From: Ehretia macrophylla
Taxonomy: Eukaryota > Streptophyta > Magnoliopsida > Boraginales > Ehretiaceae
Direction: 5' to 3'
Assembly (NCBI GenBank): GCA_037974665.1
Contig: CM075764.1
Coordinates: forward strand, 119,722,325 to 119,786,324
DNA length: 64,000 bases
How positions within the stretch are numbered: position 1 is the first letter of the stretch; every line of letters starts with the position of its first letter. Both the position numbers and the translations under genes were made by a program. The notes under the pieces were generated by a model, which was not told where the DNA came from, searched no databases, and worked only from the letters and a program-made list of their open reading frames with translations. Shown one piece after another: positions 23,315-32,999 of this stretch.

Positions 23315-23523
23315 AATTTTATTTCTGTGATAACAGTCTGAAAATGTGTTTAATAGCTGATAGCTAACTTCAAAAAAATTTCCTCACTTTTATGTTGGTA
23401 ATTTCCAGAAAATTTTATTGATCACTTCTTTCACTACACTCTCTGCTGGTCTACATCTATCCTTGAATATCCTGAAATTTCTTTCCTGCCACAAGTTATA
23501 GACAGTTGCCACAGGGCCGGTTT

Positions 23524-23612
23524 ATGGAATTAGATCTCCTCATAACTTTATAACATGAAATTTAATGGTAGTGAACCAATTATGTAGTTATGAGGAAATG
23601 ATGTAAACAGTT
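23524..23612. mobile_element. foldback MITE, GTTATGA family, short copy 3
   Basis: GATCTCCTCATAACTTTATA opens it and AATTATGTAGTTATGAGGA closes it as an inverted copy. The central AATGGTAGTGAACC is shared with copy 1. Shorter than the others, so probably internally deleted. Confidence 0.5.
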
Positions 23613-24162
23613 TCCCGTCCCGAAACTGAAAATTTCACCTTCTAACTTACTGACAGCCAGGGCAATTCCTCTCTCCATGTTTTTCATTCTCTCTGAATTG
23701 ACAGCATTCTTAACACATTTTCACCTTCTCGGATCTCATAAGCTGCACTCATATATGTACTGTGTGTAATCAACCTCTATAATTTTTTTCTTTTTACATA
23801 AATGAAGTAACAAAAGTAAATTAATTCTTTCGAAAAATTCATGGATGAGGCATTTGTCGTGCTTTGATGTCTAGTCCTAATGTGGCATCTAGGAAATATA
23901 TTCTCAAACCACACAAAATCAAATGAAATGAAGCCTTATCCTACTATGTGAGGTCGATTATATAAATCTCATAACACTAATTTCTGTCGAGAGCAGTTTC
24001 TTCTTTTTGTTTCCAATTGATATATATTCTCAGCTTGCATAAATTTTATAGATATTCCAATGTTAAACTTTTATCAAATTGAGCTGATATTAACTCAAGT
24101 AAGGCAAGCAACAAAATCCAGAAGAAGTGGACCTACTTCTTGCACATGCTAAGCCAGGTCAT

Positions 24163-24316
24163 CGAGGAATGAATCTACTCATAACGTCATAATGTTATGA
24201 GCAAGATTAAATAGTTATGAATTATTAATACAATTATGATAAAATGACGTAGACAGTTCACAATTATTAAATCTTGTTCATAACGTTACGATATTATGAA
24301 AGGATCATTACTCTAA
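24163..24316. mobile_element. foldback MITE, GTTATGA family, copy 4
   Basis: The clearest copy. Left arm: CTCATAACGTCATAATGTTA then TGAGCAAGATTAAATAGTTATGA with few breaks. Right arm on the other strand: TTCATAATATCGTAACGTTA then TGAACAAGATTTAATAATTGTGA. The arms are about 50 bases with few mismatches. The loop includes TACAATTATGATAAAATGACG. Confidence 0.7.
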
Positions 24317-25104
24317 GTCATGGTGGCATTCAATTTTTCACTTTGCCTTGATTTTGAAGGCCTTTTCGAAAGTGGATCTAAATCTTTTCCAAACTTTGTG
24401 TATTATAGGAGTTTCATGGCCTCTGCACCTCCATGTCTAATACAATGAAACATGTGTGCATCTTAATCAAATCAGCCTAATTAACTATAACAATAAGGAA
24501 GCCAAACAATTTCTATCATATTCCACTAAGAAAGAAAAGGAAAACCAGAAGGAAGAACCAGAAAATTAATTATATCAACTTATGACTTCAAAAAAGGAGA
24601 AAAATGCTATCAGTTAATTATATGTCTGCAAGCGAGATGAGTATCGTGATAATCATGACAATAATAGTTTCGGATTTCAAATTCACTAACCTACAAAGAT
24701 TAATTCGTCTGCTAAATTAAACCTACAACACTATTTTATAAACACGTTTTTATCATGATTTTGCAGTCCTGACTAACTTCAAATTTTTTTAAAATACATA
24801 TATATTTTAGTTTGAGAAATCACTAAGCCCATGCCGATTAAAAACATGTTATTTATATAATTATCAAATTATATATCATAAATCTATTAAAAAAAAATTA
24901 AATCCGTCCTATTGTTTCCCACCATTAGAATCTATTAGATTATGTACAGTTTTACTGTCAGTATTGCTCGAGACAGCCTTTTCAATGCGAAAAATGTTAG
25001 AAATGACAACCGTTTTTATTGACAAGTATTATTAAAAATATAGAAATAATAAATCATTTTTAATAACATGTGTCATTATATATCTTAATTATTTTAAAAG
25101 AGGA

Positions 25105-25210
25105 AGTCTTACATTTAACTACGATTGTGAGTGTGCATGTTGGTCCCGTACGCACACACGTGTGGGACCTACATGCAAGATCTTATGGCCAATTAGTCGA
25201 ATGTAAGACT
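25105..25210. mobile_element. 106-bp foldback element
   Basis: Ends are AGTCTTACATTT and its complement AATGTAAGACT. Near the centre CATGTTGGTCCC pairs with GGGACCTACATG around GTACGCACACACGTGT, itself partly palindromic. No coding frame. It is unrelated in sequence to the GTTATGA family. It could be a small MITE. Confidence 0.6.
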
Positions 25211-27128
25211 GACTCGTTTTGAAGGTCTTTCTATAATTTAGCTGCAATCTTTCAAAATTATTATTGAAACACCTAGATAAATTTTGAAACATTTAGCTTT
25301 TTACCATGATAAATTAAATTGTTAAAGTGGCTATGTTTGCGAGAATCTTTGATTGCAGCTTTTTACTTTGTTTATTTGCATTTGCGAACATGTGAAAGAT
25401 GGGACAAGAAGAATAAATGAAGTATAGCTCAATAAGTGCACAAAGAGCCAAATTAATAGAATAATTTGATTCACTTTTTTTTTTTTTTTTTTTTGTCGGG
25501 GAATAATTTGATTCACTACGCAAGTTAAAATTTGCAAATGATTATCCAAGAGTTATGCAATTACCACATTAAAGAATATAAATCATAAATAAACCACGAT
25601 AAAAGAGTTTAAGCTACTTTATCAAATACTAATTAAATTTTAGACGAAATACAATAATTTTAATATAATATAATATTAGAGTTAAACCTTTATTCATTCT
25701 TATCCTGTTGAATATAATAAATAATGTAATGAATCCCTTCTGATCACGTTATTCATTTATGTCATATTATCTCTCATATCCATTGTATAATTAAGATTTT
25801 AAATTAATCTATCTAAAATTAATTAATTTTAAACCAATGATTTGCAATAAGAAATTAAGAATAGTTTTCCAAGATCATATAGAAGATATAAGCATATGGA
25901 TTTCTAGTGAAAATGTGAAAAAAATATAAAAAAAATCATTAGGCTCAATCAAAGCTTTGATCCCATCACAATCTCACTCGTGCCTTTGAACTTGTCCTTA
26001 TCTACCAAACATGTGCTTACATTTGACTCAAACATGAAGGTGATGATTATTTTTTAACAATATTAGTTGTAACAATAGAGGCCATTGCACATGCGCAAGC
26101 TAGCGACATGTGTGATAGTTGCAAAGTCGTTTTAGAAATCATATTTGTCAATGTTGAATCATAGTTTGCCTTGTTAACATTCTAATTAGTCACATGAAAG
26201 AGATTTTTATCTTGTGACTCTTGTTCCCCACCTTTTTAGCGTTTGGGACCCGAACTAAATTAACGGAGGTGATTCCCTCCAATTATGCGATGATGGTTGG
26301 ACTTCGCTGGACTTTGTCTCAATATATGCTGGCATTAACTTTGGCCATGAATTCTTCTTTAATTAGTGACATGATAATAAATGTACAGATTCATATAATC
26401 ATATTAGTATCAATTGATGATAAAGTTCCAATATAAAGGCCATAGCTCAGGTGCTATGTGTTCAAAACTTCTGCTATACACGATACACATATATCGAGCC
26501 TACTTTCGAATTTATTGTAATTATCCACCGGAAAAAATTACTAGACTAACTTGGAAATGTATTGTAAATATCAACGACCGTCCCTATTGCCCAACATTGT
26601 GCATAACATAGGCCTACAACACCCACAAAATATTCGAAAATCTATTAAAAATCAGATCAAACATGGAGGACAATGTATCCACCTGAAATTTATATACATC
26701 TCAATTGTGCCCTTTTTTTTGACCCAAAAAAAAAAAAAAAAAAAAAATTGTGCCCATTTGGGTCAATATTGCACATATCTTATATTGAACTGAGAAGATA
26801 GTGCCCAATTTCAATCTTTATTGTACAAAAGAAAAAATGGTACCTCATTTAGCTAGTCTCACCAATGCTCAACTTAAGTCAAATCGCACTAATATAAATA
26901 TAATTCAATAAGCATAACAACTTGCAAAACACAAGTATACCAACATTTATCAAGCATAGATACAAACATGGATAATAATGGCAAAAATAAAAGCATAGTT
27001 TGAACAAAAGTACAAGAATGTTTAGTAATATCATCTGAATAAAAGTAAATACTTAATGAATTAGATTTTTATTTAGCTTTTAAACTAATTCTCCGCTTAT
27101 AGTGGAACTTTATGCACTGCGCTCGGGA

Positions 27129-28349
27129 CTAAGTTCTAACAGCAAGCAAAGAAGGAATGGCAGCCAAGTTTGGTGCAGCATTCTTATTCTGAGCTTCTCT
27201 TTTCCCACTAGTAGATGGCTTGCTGCTGAAAGCTCTCATTGGACTAGCCAATGCCCATCCCCAACTCTTACTCCTACCATGAACAAGATGCCCCACAGTG
27301 AGTCTAGAACCCCATGCCCGCATGTGACACTGGTGTTTTGAACTCGGAGCGTGACATGCATGCTTCCCATTGAAATGATCTTCAGTTGAAGAAGAAAGCC
27401 AATAAGATGAAGATGATGACACAGAAGATGAAGATGAAGTGATCATAAAACCACCAAAAATGCCACCGCATTTGACCCTTTCTTTAATTGAGTCTTGCCC
27501 ATTATTACCAGCACCACCACCGCCATTTCTATGCACTCCATGCTTATGCTTGCCTTCTCTTTGTGACTCCACTCTGCGCAGTGTTGTACAATCCCCTAAA
27601 CCAGTTGAGATTCTCTCAAAAAAATCACCTGAAAAGCTTCTGCTTCCACAACCAACAGATCTAGATCTTGAAACTTTTCTGTCAAATGCAGCTTGATGAT
27701 CATAGCCATGATCATCGTCTTCCTCAACCACTATCAACTCTTCTTCTCTCTTTGCTGCTGCTGATGAAGATGATGATGTTGATGATGATCCAAAGCCAAC
27801 ATCTTTCAAATTTCTCTGATTTTTCTTGGCTGTGGCATGCTTAGATGATGATGATGAGTAAAGAAATGATCTCCAAAACCCTCTTTTGTGAGGGCTATAA
27901 TCTTCTTGATCAGCATGATCAAGAAAGTGCATGCCATGTCTAGGTGTAGTAGTAGACTTACTTCTCTTGAAGACAATGCTTGCTGAATCTGAAACTGACA
28001 TCATCATCATACCATCCTTCTTCTTCTTCTTCTTCTTCTTTTCAGCTAACAGAAATGGTAGTTTTGATCTCCTTGAAGAAGTTACACTAGACTGCAATGC
28101 AAGAGCTGATGAAATAGCAGTAGTGGAAATGGTGGTTGTGTTACCAGCAAGCTCAGATCTAACAGATGGAGATGAAGATAGAGAAGCAGATGGGAAAATG
28201 GCTACAGGTAAAGAGGATGAAACAAGCTTGCCTAGCTTTTCTTGAAGGCAAAATGCACATATACCACCTGGTGTGCTGTTCTTGTATGGATGGTTTGTGC
28301 ATTGCATGCTGCCATCTCCTATATCTTCTAGAACCACTTCCATCACCAT
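27129..28349 (-). CDS. intronless Ser/Lys-rich plant protein with N-terminal Cys motif, function unknown
   Basis: Open frame of 413 codons; I favour the start at 28349 (MVMEVVLEDIGDGS), giving 406 residues, since the seven residues before it look like leader. The N-terminus has CTNHPYKNSTPGGICAFCLQ, a C-HP-C-x2-C pattern followed by EKLGKLVSSSLP. This recalls the start of OCTOPUS/DUF740-type plant proteins, but I cannot confirm membership. After it come long Ser-rich stretches, a run of nine or more Lys (encoded by the TTC repeat at 28018-28042), Asp/Glu-rich and basic patches (FKRSKS, RKVSRSRSVGCGSRSFSG) and a Gly/Asn tract. No membrane segment. It is probably a largely disordered protein; role and location are not visible from sequence. 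The frame is intact over 1.2 kb, which argues for a real gene. Confidence 0.75.
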   Translation of the reverse strand: MVMEVVLEDIGDGSMQCTNHPYKNSTPGGICAFCLQEKLGKLVSSSLPVAIFPSASLSSSPSVRSELAGNTTTISTTAISSALALQSSVTSSRRSKLPFLLAEKKKKKKKKDGMMMMSVSDSASIVFKRSKSTTTPRHGMHFLDHADQEDYSPHKRGFWRSFLYSSSSSKHATAKKNQRNLKDVGFGSSSTSSSSSAAAKREEELIVVEEDDDHGYDHQAAFDRKVSRSRSVGCGSRSFSGDFFERISTGLGDCTTLRRVESQREGKHKHGVHRNGGGGAGNNGQDSIKERVKCGGIFGGFMITSSSSSVSSSSSYWLSSSTEDHFNGKHACHAPSSKHQCHMRAWGSRLTVGHLVHGRSKSWGWALASPMRAFSSKPSTSGKREAQNKNAAPNLAAIPSLLAVRT

Positions 28350-28721
28350 TTTTGGCCAATGTATTTTCAATGCCGAGGTTTAACGTAGTGGAATAAGGCT
28401 TGATTTAATTTGTTTCAATTTGGTTTACTTGCAATGGTTCTTGTTTTCTTGAACAGTTTGATGTTTTGATTTCATGCACAGTTGAAAATGAAGTGCTTAA
28501 TGCTTGAAAATGGCTTGAGATAGCTAATGAAAGAGGCACTGGTTATGACCAAGAAAAAAAAAAGAGAGGCACTGGTAGAGAGGAAAATGAGAAGGGGTGA
28601 AGCAAAATGGTCAAAGGATAAAAACTAACATTGAAGTACATAGGAATGGTGGGTGTGGGTGAGGACTGATATTCCCTCGAAATTGTACAGTCTACACATT
28701 ATTTTATTATAATAATCATAA

Positions 28722-28960
28722 TTATTAGATCTTGTTTATAATATTATAATATTATAAATAAATTTATTTTCGTGAACGATTTAATTGTTGTGAATTTTAT
28801 TAGATTTTATTTATAATATTATAATATTATAAGTAAATTCATTCTCGTGAAAGAATTGAAGAGTTTAAACGTCACTTTATTATAACTAGATTAACATATT
28901 TTAACTATTAAATTTAATTTATATATTGTAATGTTATGAATAAATTTATTTCGTAACCAA
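28722..28960. mobile_element. foldback MITE, GTTATGA family, copy 5 (diverged)
   Basis: Repeats of ATAATATTATAATATTATAA (about 28738 and 28815) with TTTATTTTCGTGAACGATTT and a terminal ATTGTAATGTTATGAATAAA. The word order matches the other copies but is more AT-rich. A segment of about 75 bases is tandemly duplicated inside. Confidence 0.45.
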
Positions 28961-29212
28961 TTGATTGTGGGTTGTGGTTTATTTGTTGGGGGTTGGCGTT
29001 GGGGTTGGGGTTACTGGGAAAAGGTGTCTAGAAGCACGTGGAAACCTGACCAACTGACCAAGTTACACAATAAAAATGGATAAACAAGACAAGAAAAGCT
29101 CTAACGAGCATTTATTCAAATGCTGGGCCTTATTTATTTCTTGCAACTTCCTAGCTCTGCTGTGTAGTAAAAGAATCTGAACTGCAAGGTGTTGTCCAAA
29201 GAGACATCACAC

Positions 29213-29283
29213 AACAGCACACTTATGCAGGGCTCGTACCTCTGTATCATTGAGTTCTAAGGAGAACAGCACACTTATGCAGT
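29213..29283 (+). repeat. direct repeat AACAGCACACTTATGCAG
   Basis: The 18-base word occurs at about 29213 and again at about 29265, 52 bases apart. No gene context. Confidence 0.8.
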
Positions 29284-29742
29284 TTCGGTTTATTTATTAC
29301 CACTTGTGTGATTTTATTTTTTTATTAATGTGATAATTTAACTGGTAAAATCTGGTCATTGATTGGGTTCGACGGAGTTTGATTACTAATTGATAAATTT
29401 ATAGATGCAGCAGTATTCCCAATACATACTCCAAATCAATTAAGAGTGTAAGTCTAATAAACAGTTCAAGAGTTTCAATCCTAAATTTGTCGGATGTTAT
29501 TTCTCTTTATTTTGCTATTAGACTACCTCCTTGGGGGCCGACTTGTGTGAATTTTATAGAAGGAGAAAAGACACTGTCATAAACTCCTATGCTGTTTACT
29601 GGTCTAGTCCATCACAATGTGTAGTTCATGACTTTACAAAGACCGTTAAGGTCTTGGAGAAGACTTTGAAACGGTCAACTGGGTGACACATGCACTAATG
29701 ATACGTATTTTTTTTTTCAAAAATTATACAAAAATAAAGTCA

Positions 29743-29910
29743 ACAAGAAAAAATCGATCATGTCGTATATGTTTGAATTGGACATCTAATTGCTTCTATT
29801 TGAATTATTCATGCGTATGAGAGTTGAAATAGAAAAATAAAATTAACAAGAGAAATCGACCATGTCATATATAATTTTGAATCGGACATCTAATTGCTTC
29901 TATTTGAATG
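29743..29910 (+). repeat. two-copy tandem duplication, about 103-bp period
   Basis: The first copy contains GAATTGGACATCTAATTGCT then TCTATTTGAAT; the second contains GAATCGGACATCTAATTGCT then TCTATTTGAAT. Each is preceded by CAAGARAAA...TCATGTC-like words. The copies differ at several sites, so the duplication is old. Confidence 0.75.
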
Positions 29911-30499
29911 ATCCAAAAAAGACTTTATATAGGTCACATGTGCGTACAAGAAATATAGTCGAGGACACAAGATCTACCACATATGGATAAACAAAATTGG
30001 ATTAAAACCTAACTCCGATACTATACAAAAAAATTTAGAGTTTCATTCTAAAATCAATTAATGTAATTAGATAAAGTAGTTCGATTACGATCTCATATTT
30101 TATGATTTATCAATATGAGATAATTGTATTCTTTGACGTAAAAAGAATCAGTCAACAATGCTTGCGAATTTAATTTCTAAATTGTAGCTCCTTCATGTGA
30201 TTAGAGGCTATTCAACATAATTTCTAAAAGTAAAGTAAAAAAAAAAAAAAAAGGAGTATTTAAAAAGTCTCACAAAACACAAAGTATACACATTTTGCTG
30301 TCAAATGTGAAATGAAAACAAACGAAGATCTATGATGCTCCATTTCACTTAAACAAAAGCATCATGCGTGACACGAAAAAATAACCATTGAGCACACAAA
30401 AGACTACGAAAAATATTATATAAATGGACAAGAATGTTTTTTTTTTTGGTCGAACAAGAATGTAGGAAATGAGTGACACTACACAAACACTAAGTGGAT

Positions 30500-30812
30500 A
30501 AATTTTACAAATGGTCTCTAATGTTTATACATCTTTTTAATTTCGTCCTCATTATTTTAAAAATGACATGATTAGTTCCAAAAAATTACAAAAAGTCTCA
30601 ATTTAATATCAAATATTTACACATTTTCTCAATTTCATCCCTATTGTTTCAAAAATTACGCGGTTAGATTCTAACGTTTACAAAAAGTTTCATTTTAGTC
30701 TCAGTCGTTTGTGAGCTACACATGAAATTTCGAGAACTAAATTGAAACTTTTTGTAAACTTTAGAGACTTAGTATGTCAATTGTAAAACAATAAAAACGA
30801 AATTATAAAAAA
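30500..30812. repeat. inverted-repeat relic with 'gtctc-aatt' arms
   Basis: Left words (GGTCTCTAATGTTTATACAT, AATTTCGTCC, AGTCTCAATTTAAT) recur as complements on the right (AATTGAAACTTTTTGTAAAC, TTAGAGACTTAG, AAACGAAATTAT). It resembles the inverted elements at 44.4, 52.2 and 55.1 kb but is too decayed to delimit. No target duplication was found. Confidence 0.4.
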
Positions 30813-30814
30813 AT

Positions 30815-31374
30815 TGTCACGCTACTAGCCCATAACCCCAGGCCCGTAGGCACAATTAGTGTTATAAGCATATGAAACAACTCCTTGGATCTCTTTTCTA
30901 CCGGTCAAAAATAGTTAACCCAAGTTATTCTTTATACTACAACACTAACTTATAAATCATTTACAAACACTATCAATATCCAATGTGGGATGTTACACAC
31001 ACCCCTCCCATTAAGGACTTGACGTCCTTTTCAGGGGCACACACCCAAGACTAACTAAGCGGTGTAGGATTTTAGAAGTGACTCATATGGGTTCAAGAGG
31101 TAACTCCTACCGTCTTCTTGGTGTAACACTTTGCCCTGCATAGCACTTAGCTCCTGCACTGGCTAATGACTTGCTCTAAATACCATTTTATCACGCCCCG
31201 AGCCCAGAACCCTGGACCTACAGATGCGACTAGTGTTGTAGACATAAAAAATAACTACTTGGGCTCTCTTTTCTACTGGCCCAAAATAGTTAATCCAAGT
31301 TGTTCCTTATACTCACAACACCCACTTATAAACCACATAATCATACTATATTCTACCGATGTGTGATATTAAAA
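30815..31374 (-). mobile_element. TRIM-like element with two short LTRs, minus orientation
   Basis: Two direct repeats of about 183 bp (30815-30997 and about 31189-31374) flank about 190 bp. Read on the minus strand, one repeat begins TGTAACATCCCACATTGG and ends CGTGACA; the other begins TTTAATATCACACATCGG and ends CGTGATA. Beside the second is ATGGTATTTAGAGC, close to a tRNA-Met primer-binding site (TGGTATCAGAGC). Beside the first is a purine tract GGGAGGGGTGTGTG. Terminal-repeat retrotransposons in miniature have this layout and no genes. The repeats are well diverged and no target duplication is visible. Confidence 0.65.
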
Positions 31375-31471
31375 CCCCTGAAGGTAGGTTGTTTTCAGCT
31401 TAAACAGGGGTTAAGCTAAAAGAAGACACCCGAATAGGATCACTCTTTTCATGTGTGTGTGGAGCCCACAT

Positions 31472-31491
31472 TCTCTCTCTCTCTCTCTCTT
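31472..31491 (+). repeat. CT microsatellite
   Basis: About ten TC units in a row within a pyrimidine-rich stretch. Confidence 0.9.
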
Positions 31492-31764
31492 TCCCAAAAC
31501 ACAATTTTTTAAAACAAGGATCAATCGTTTTTAGATTTTTCCCAAAACAAGAGGTTACTATAAGAACCGTTCTATTGCTCGCATTAATTTACTCGCATTA
31601 ATTTAAGCTAGAGATTATAGTTGTCAGATGTTTATTATACTGTAGTCTACCTCATATTATAACACATTCACCATTGTAACCTCACGCACAAAGGAAGTGC
31701 TTAACCAAGATATAGAAGTTCTGCGTCTAGAGGAAAATTACTATCATTTATTTTTTAAATTATA

Positions 31765-31940
31765 AAAGGAGAGCTTCGCGCAACGGTAAAGTTGTTGAGA
31801 TCTCATAGGTTTGAGTTATCTCTTACAAACAGCAAGGTAAGGTTGTGCACGATAGACTTAAAACTAATCTAACCCTTTTTCAAATCTCGTGCATAGTGAG
31901 ACACTTTGTGCATCGGGCCTCATTCTATTTTTTAAGGCTC
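31765..31940 (+). mobile_element. Au-type SINE
   Basis: The unit starts GGAGAGCTTCGCGCAACGGT AAAGTTGTTG, the Au head with an A box. A B-box-like GGTTTGAGTTA follows. Then come the family's internal words: GCAAGGTAAGGTTGTGCACG, ATAGAC, CGTGCATAGTGAGA and TTTGTGCATCGGGCCT. It ends in a T-rich tail. The order matches plant Au SINEs from memory. The element is diverged (many transitions) and non-coding. Confidence 0.75.
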
Positions 31941-32629
31941 TGTTTGGCTTAACTTCTAGACAATCAAAAGTGCTTCTTGTGAATTTAGAAGTTGAACGAA
32001 CTTGTTTGACTCATTTTTTAAAGTGATTTTAAGTAAAAGTTGAAGTTAAAAAAAGTTAAAAAATGATAAACTCCAAATTGAAACTTTTCAAAAAAGACTT
32101 TTGCGAATTTGTTTTACATAATGCGGAAAACTGTTTTTTTTTTTTTTTTCTCAAATATACCCCTCTAAATTTTTTAAAATCCGATATTACCCTTAAAATT
32201 TTTAAAAACTCAATGTTGTCTAATACAGGCCAAATAATCAACGGCTTTTGTTTAACAACACTTCTAACAAAAGCTCTATAGTTCAAAAGCTAAAATTTCA
32301 CAATTAAGTCAAACAAAGCTTAAGTTGCCAACTGATCATGAATTGACAGCTTTTGTTTCTTAGCATTTTAGGTCAAATTTTCTTCGTAGTCTCTCCTAGT
32401 CTCTTGAATCAGTTTAAAAAGAGATGGACTCATCAGAGAATAAGAATAAGTTTAAATCATTTCATCATAACTAGATTATACTTGATTACTGTTAATGTCT
32501 TTCATTTTATCATGAAAGTTTTCTTTAAGGTGTCGCAAAAAACCAAGAAGTCCTGACAAGAGGCTACATATACCATTCTTCCTTTTCCTTTGGCCCAGAT
32601 GTGATTGAAAATAAAATAAATTTAATTTA

Positions 32630-32752
32630 TACCATTGTGATATTATGCACGTGATTTAATAGTTTTAAATTATAAACACAATTATAATTAAATAATGTGG
32701 ACAATGCACCATCACTAAATCATGTTAATAACATTATAATGTTATGAGATGC
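32630..32752. mobile_element. foldback MITE, GTTATGA family, copy 6
   Basis: Left: CATTGTGATATTATGCACGT GATTTAATAG. Right on the other strand: CATCTCATAACATTATAATG then TTATTAACATGATTTAGTGAT. The loop carries AATTATAATTAAATAATGTG. Confidence 0.55.
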
Positions 32753-32999
32753 TCCTCACTTGATCTAAAAGTATTGACACGAAAAACCAATCCAAGTTAA
32801 ATCTTACAACATCATAAAAGATATATAAGCATATTTCAAATAGTCCCCATTTTTTACCTTTTTTTAGTTCCATCCTCATCATTTGGAAAGTGATGTATTT
32901 AGTCTCAAATATTACAAAAAATTTTAATTTAATACCCAATGTTTACACTTTTTTTTTCAATTCCATCTTCACCATTTAAAAAATAACACACTTAATAAT

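Larger units (their letters stand above)
23315..27128. other. intergenic spacer with small inverted-repeat elements
   Basis: Holds the eIF2 alpha 3' UTR, MITE copies at 23524-23612 and 24163-24316, a separate foldback at 25105-25210, and long poly-T or poly-A runs (25477-25494, 26726-26747). The frame at 26221-26436 (+) has a faint RNase H-like look (VGLRWTLSQYMLALTLA) but is too weak to call. Confidence 0.5.

Noticed and set aside
26221-26436. Possible RNase H-like piece (VGLRWTLSQYMLAL)
   Set aside because: Only one weak word matches and the active-site residues are absent.
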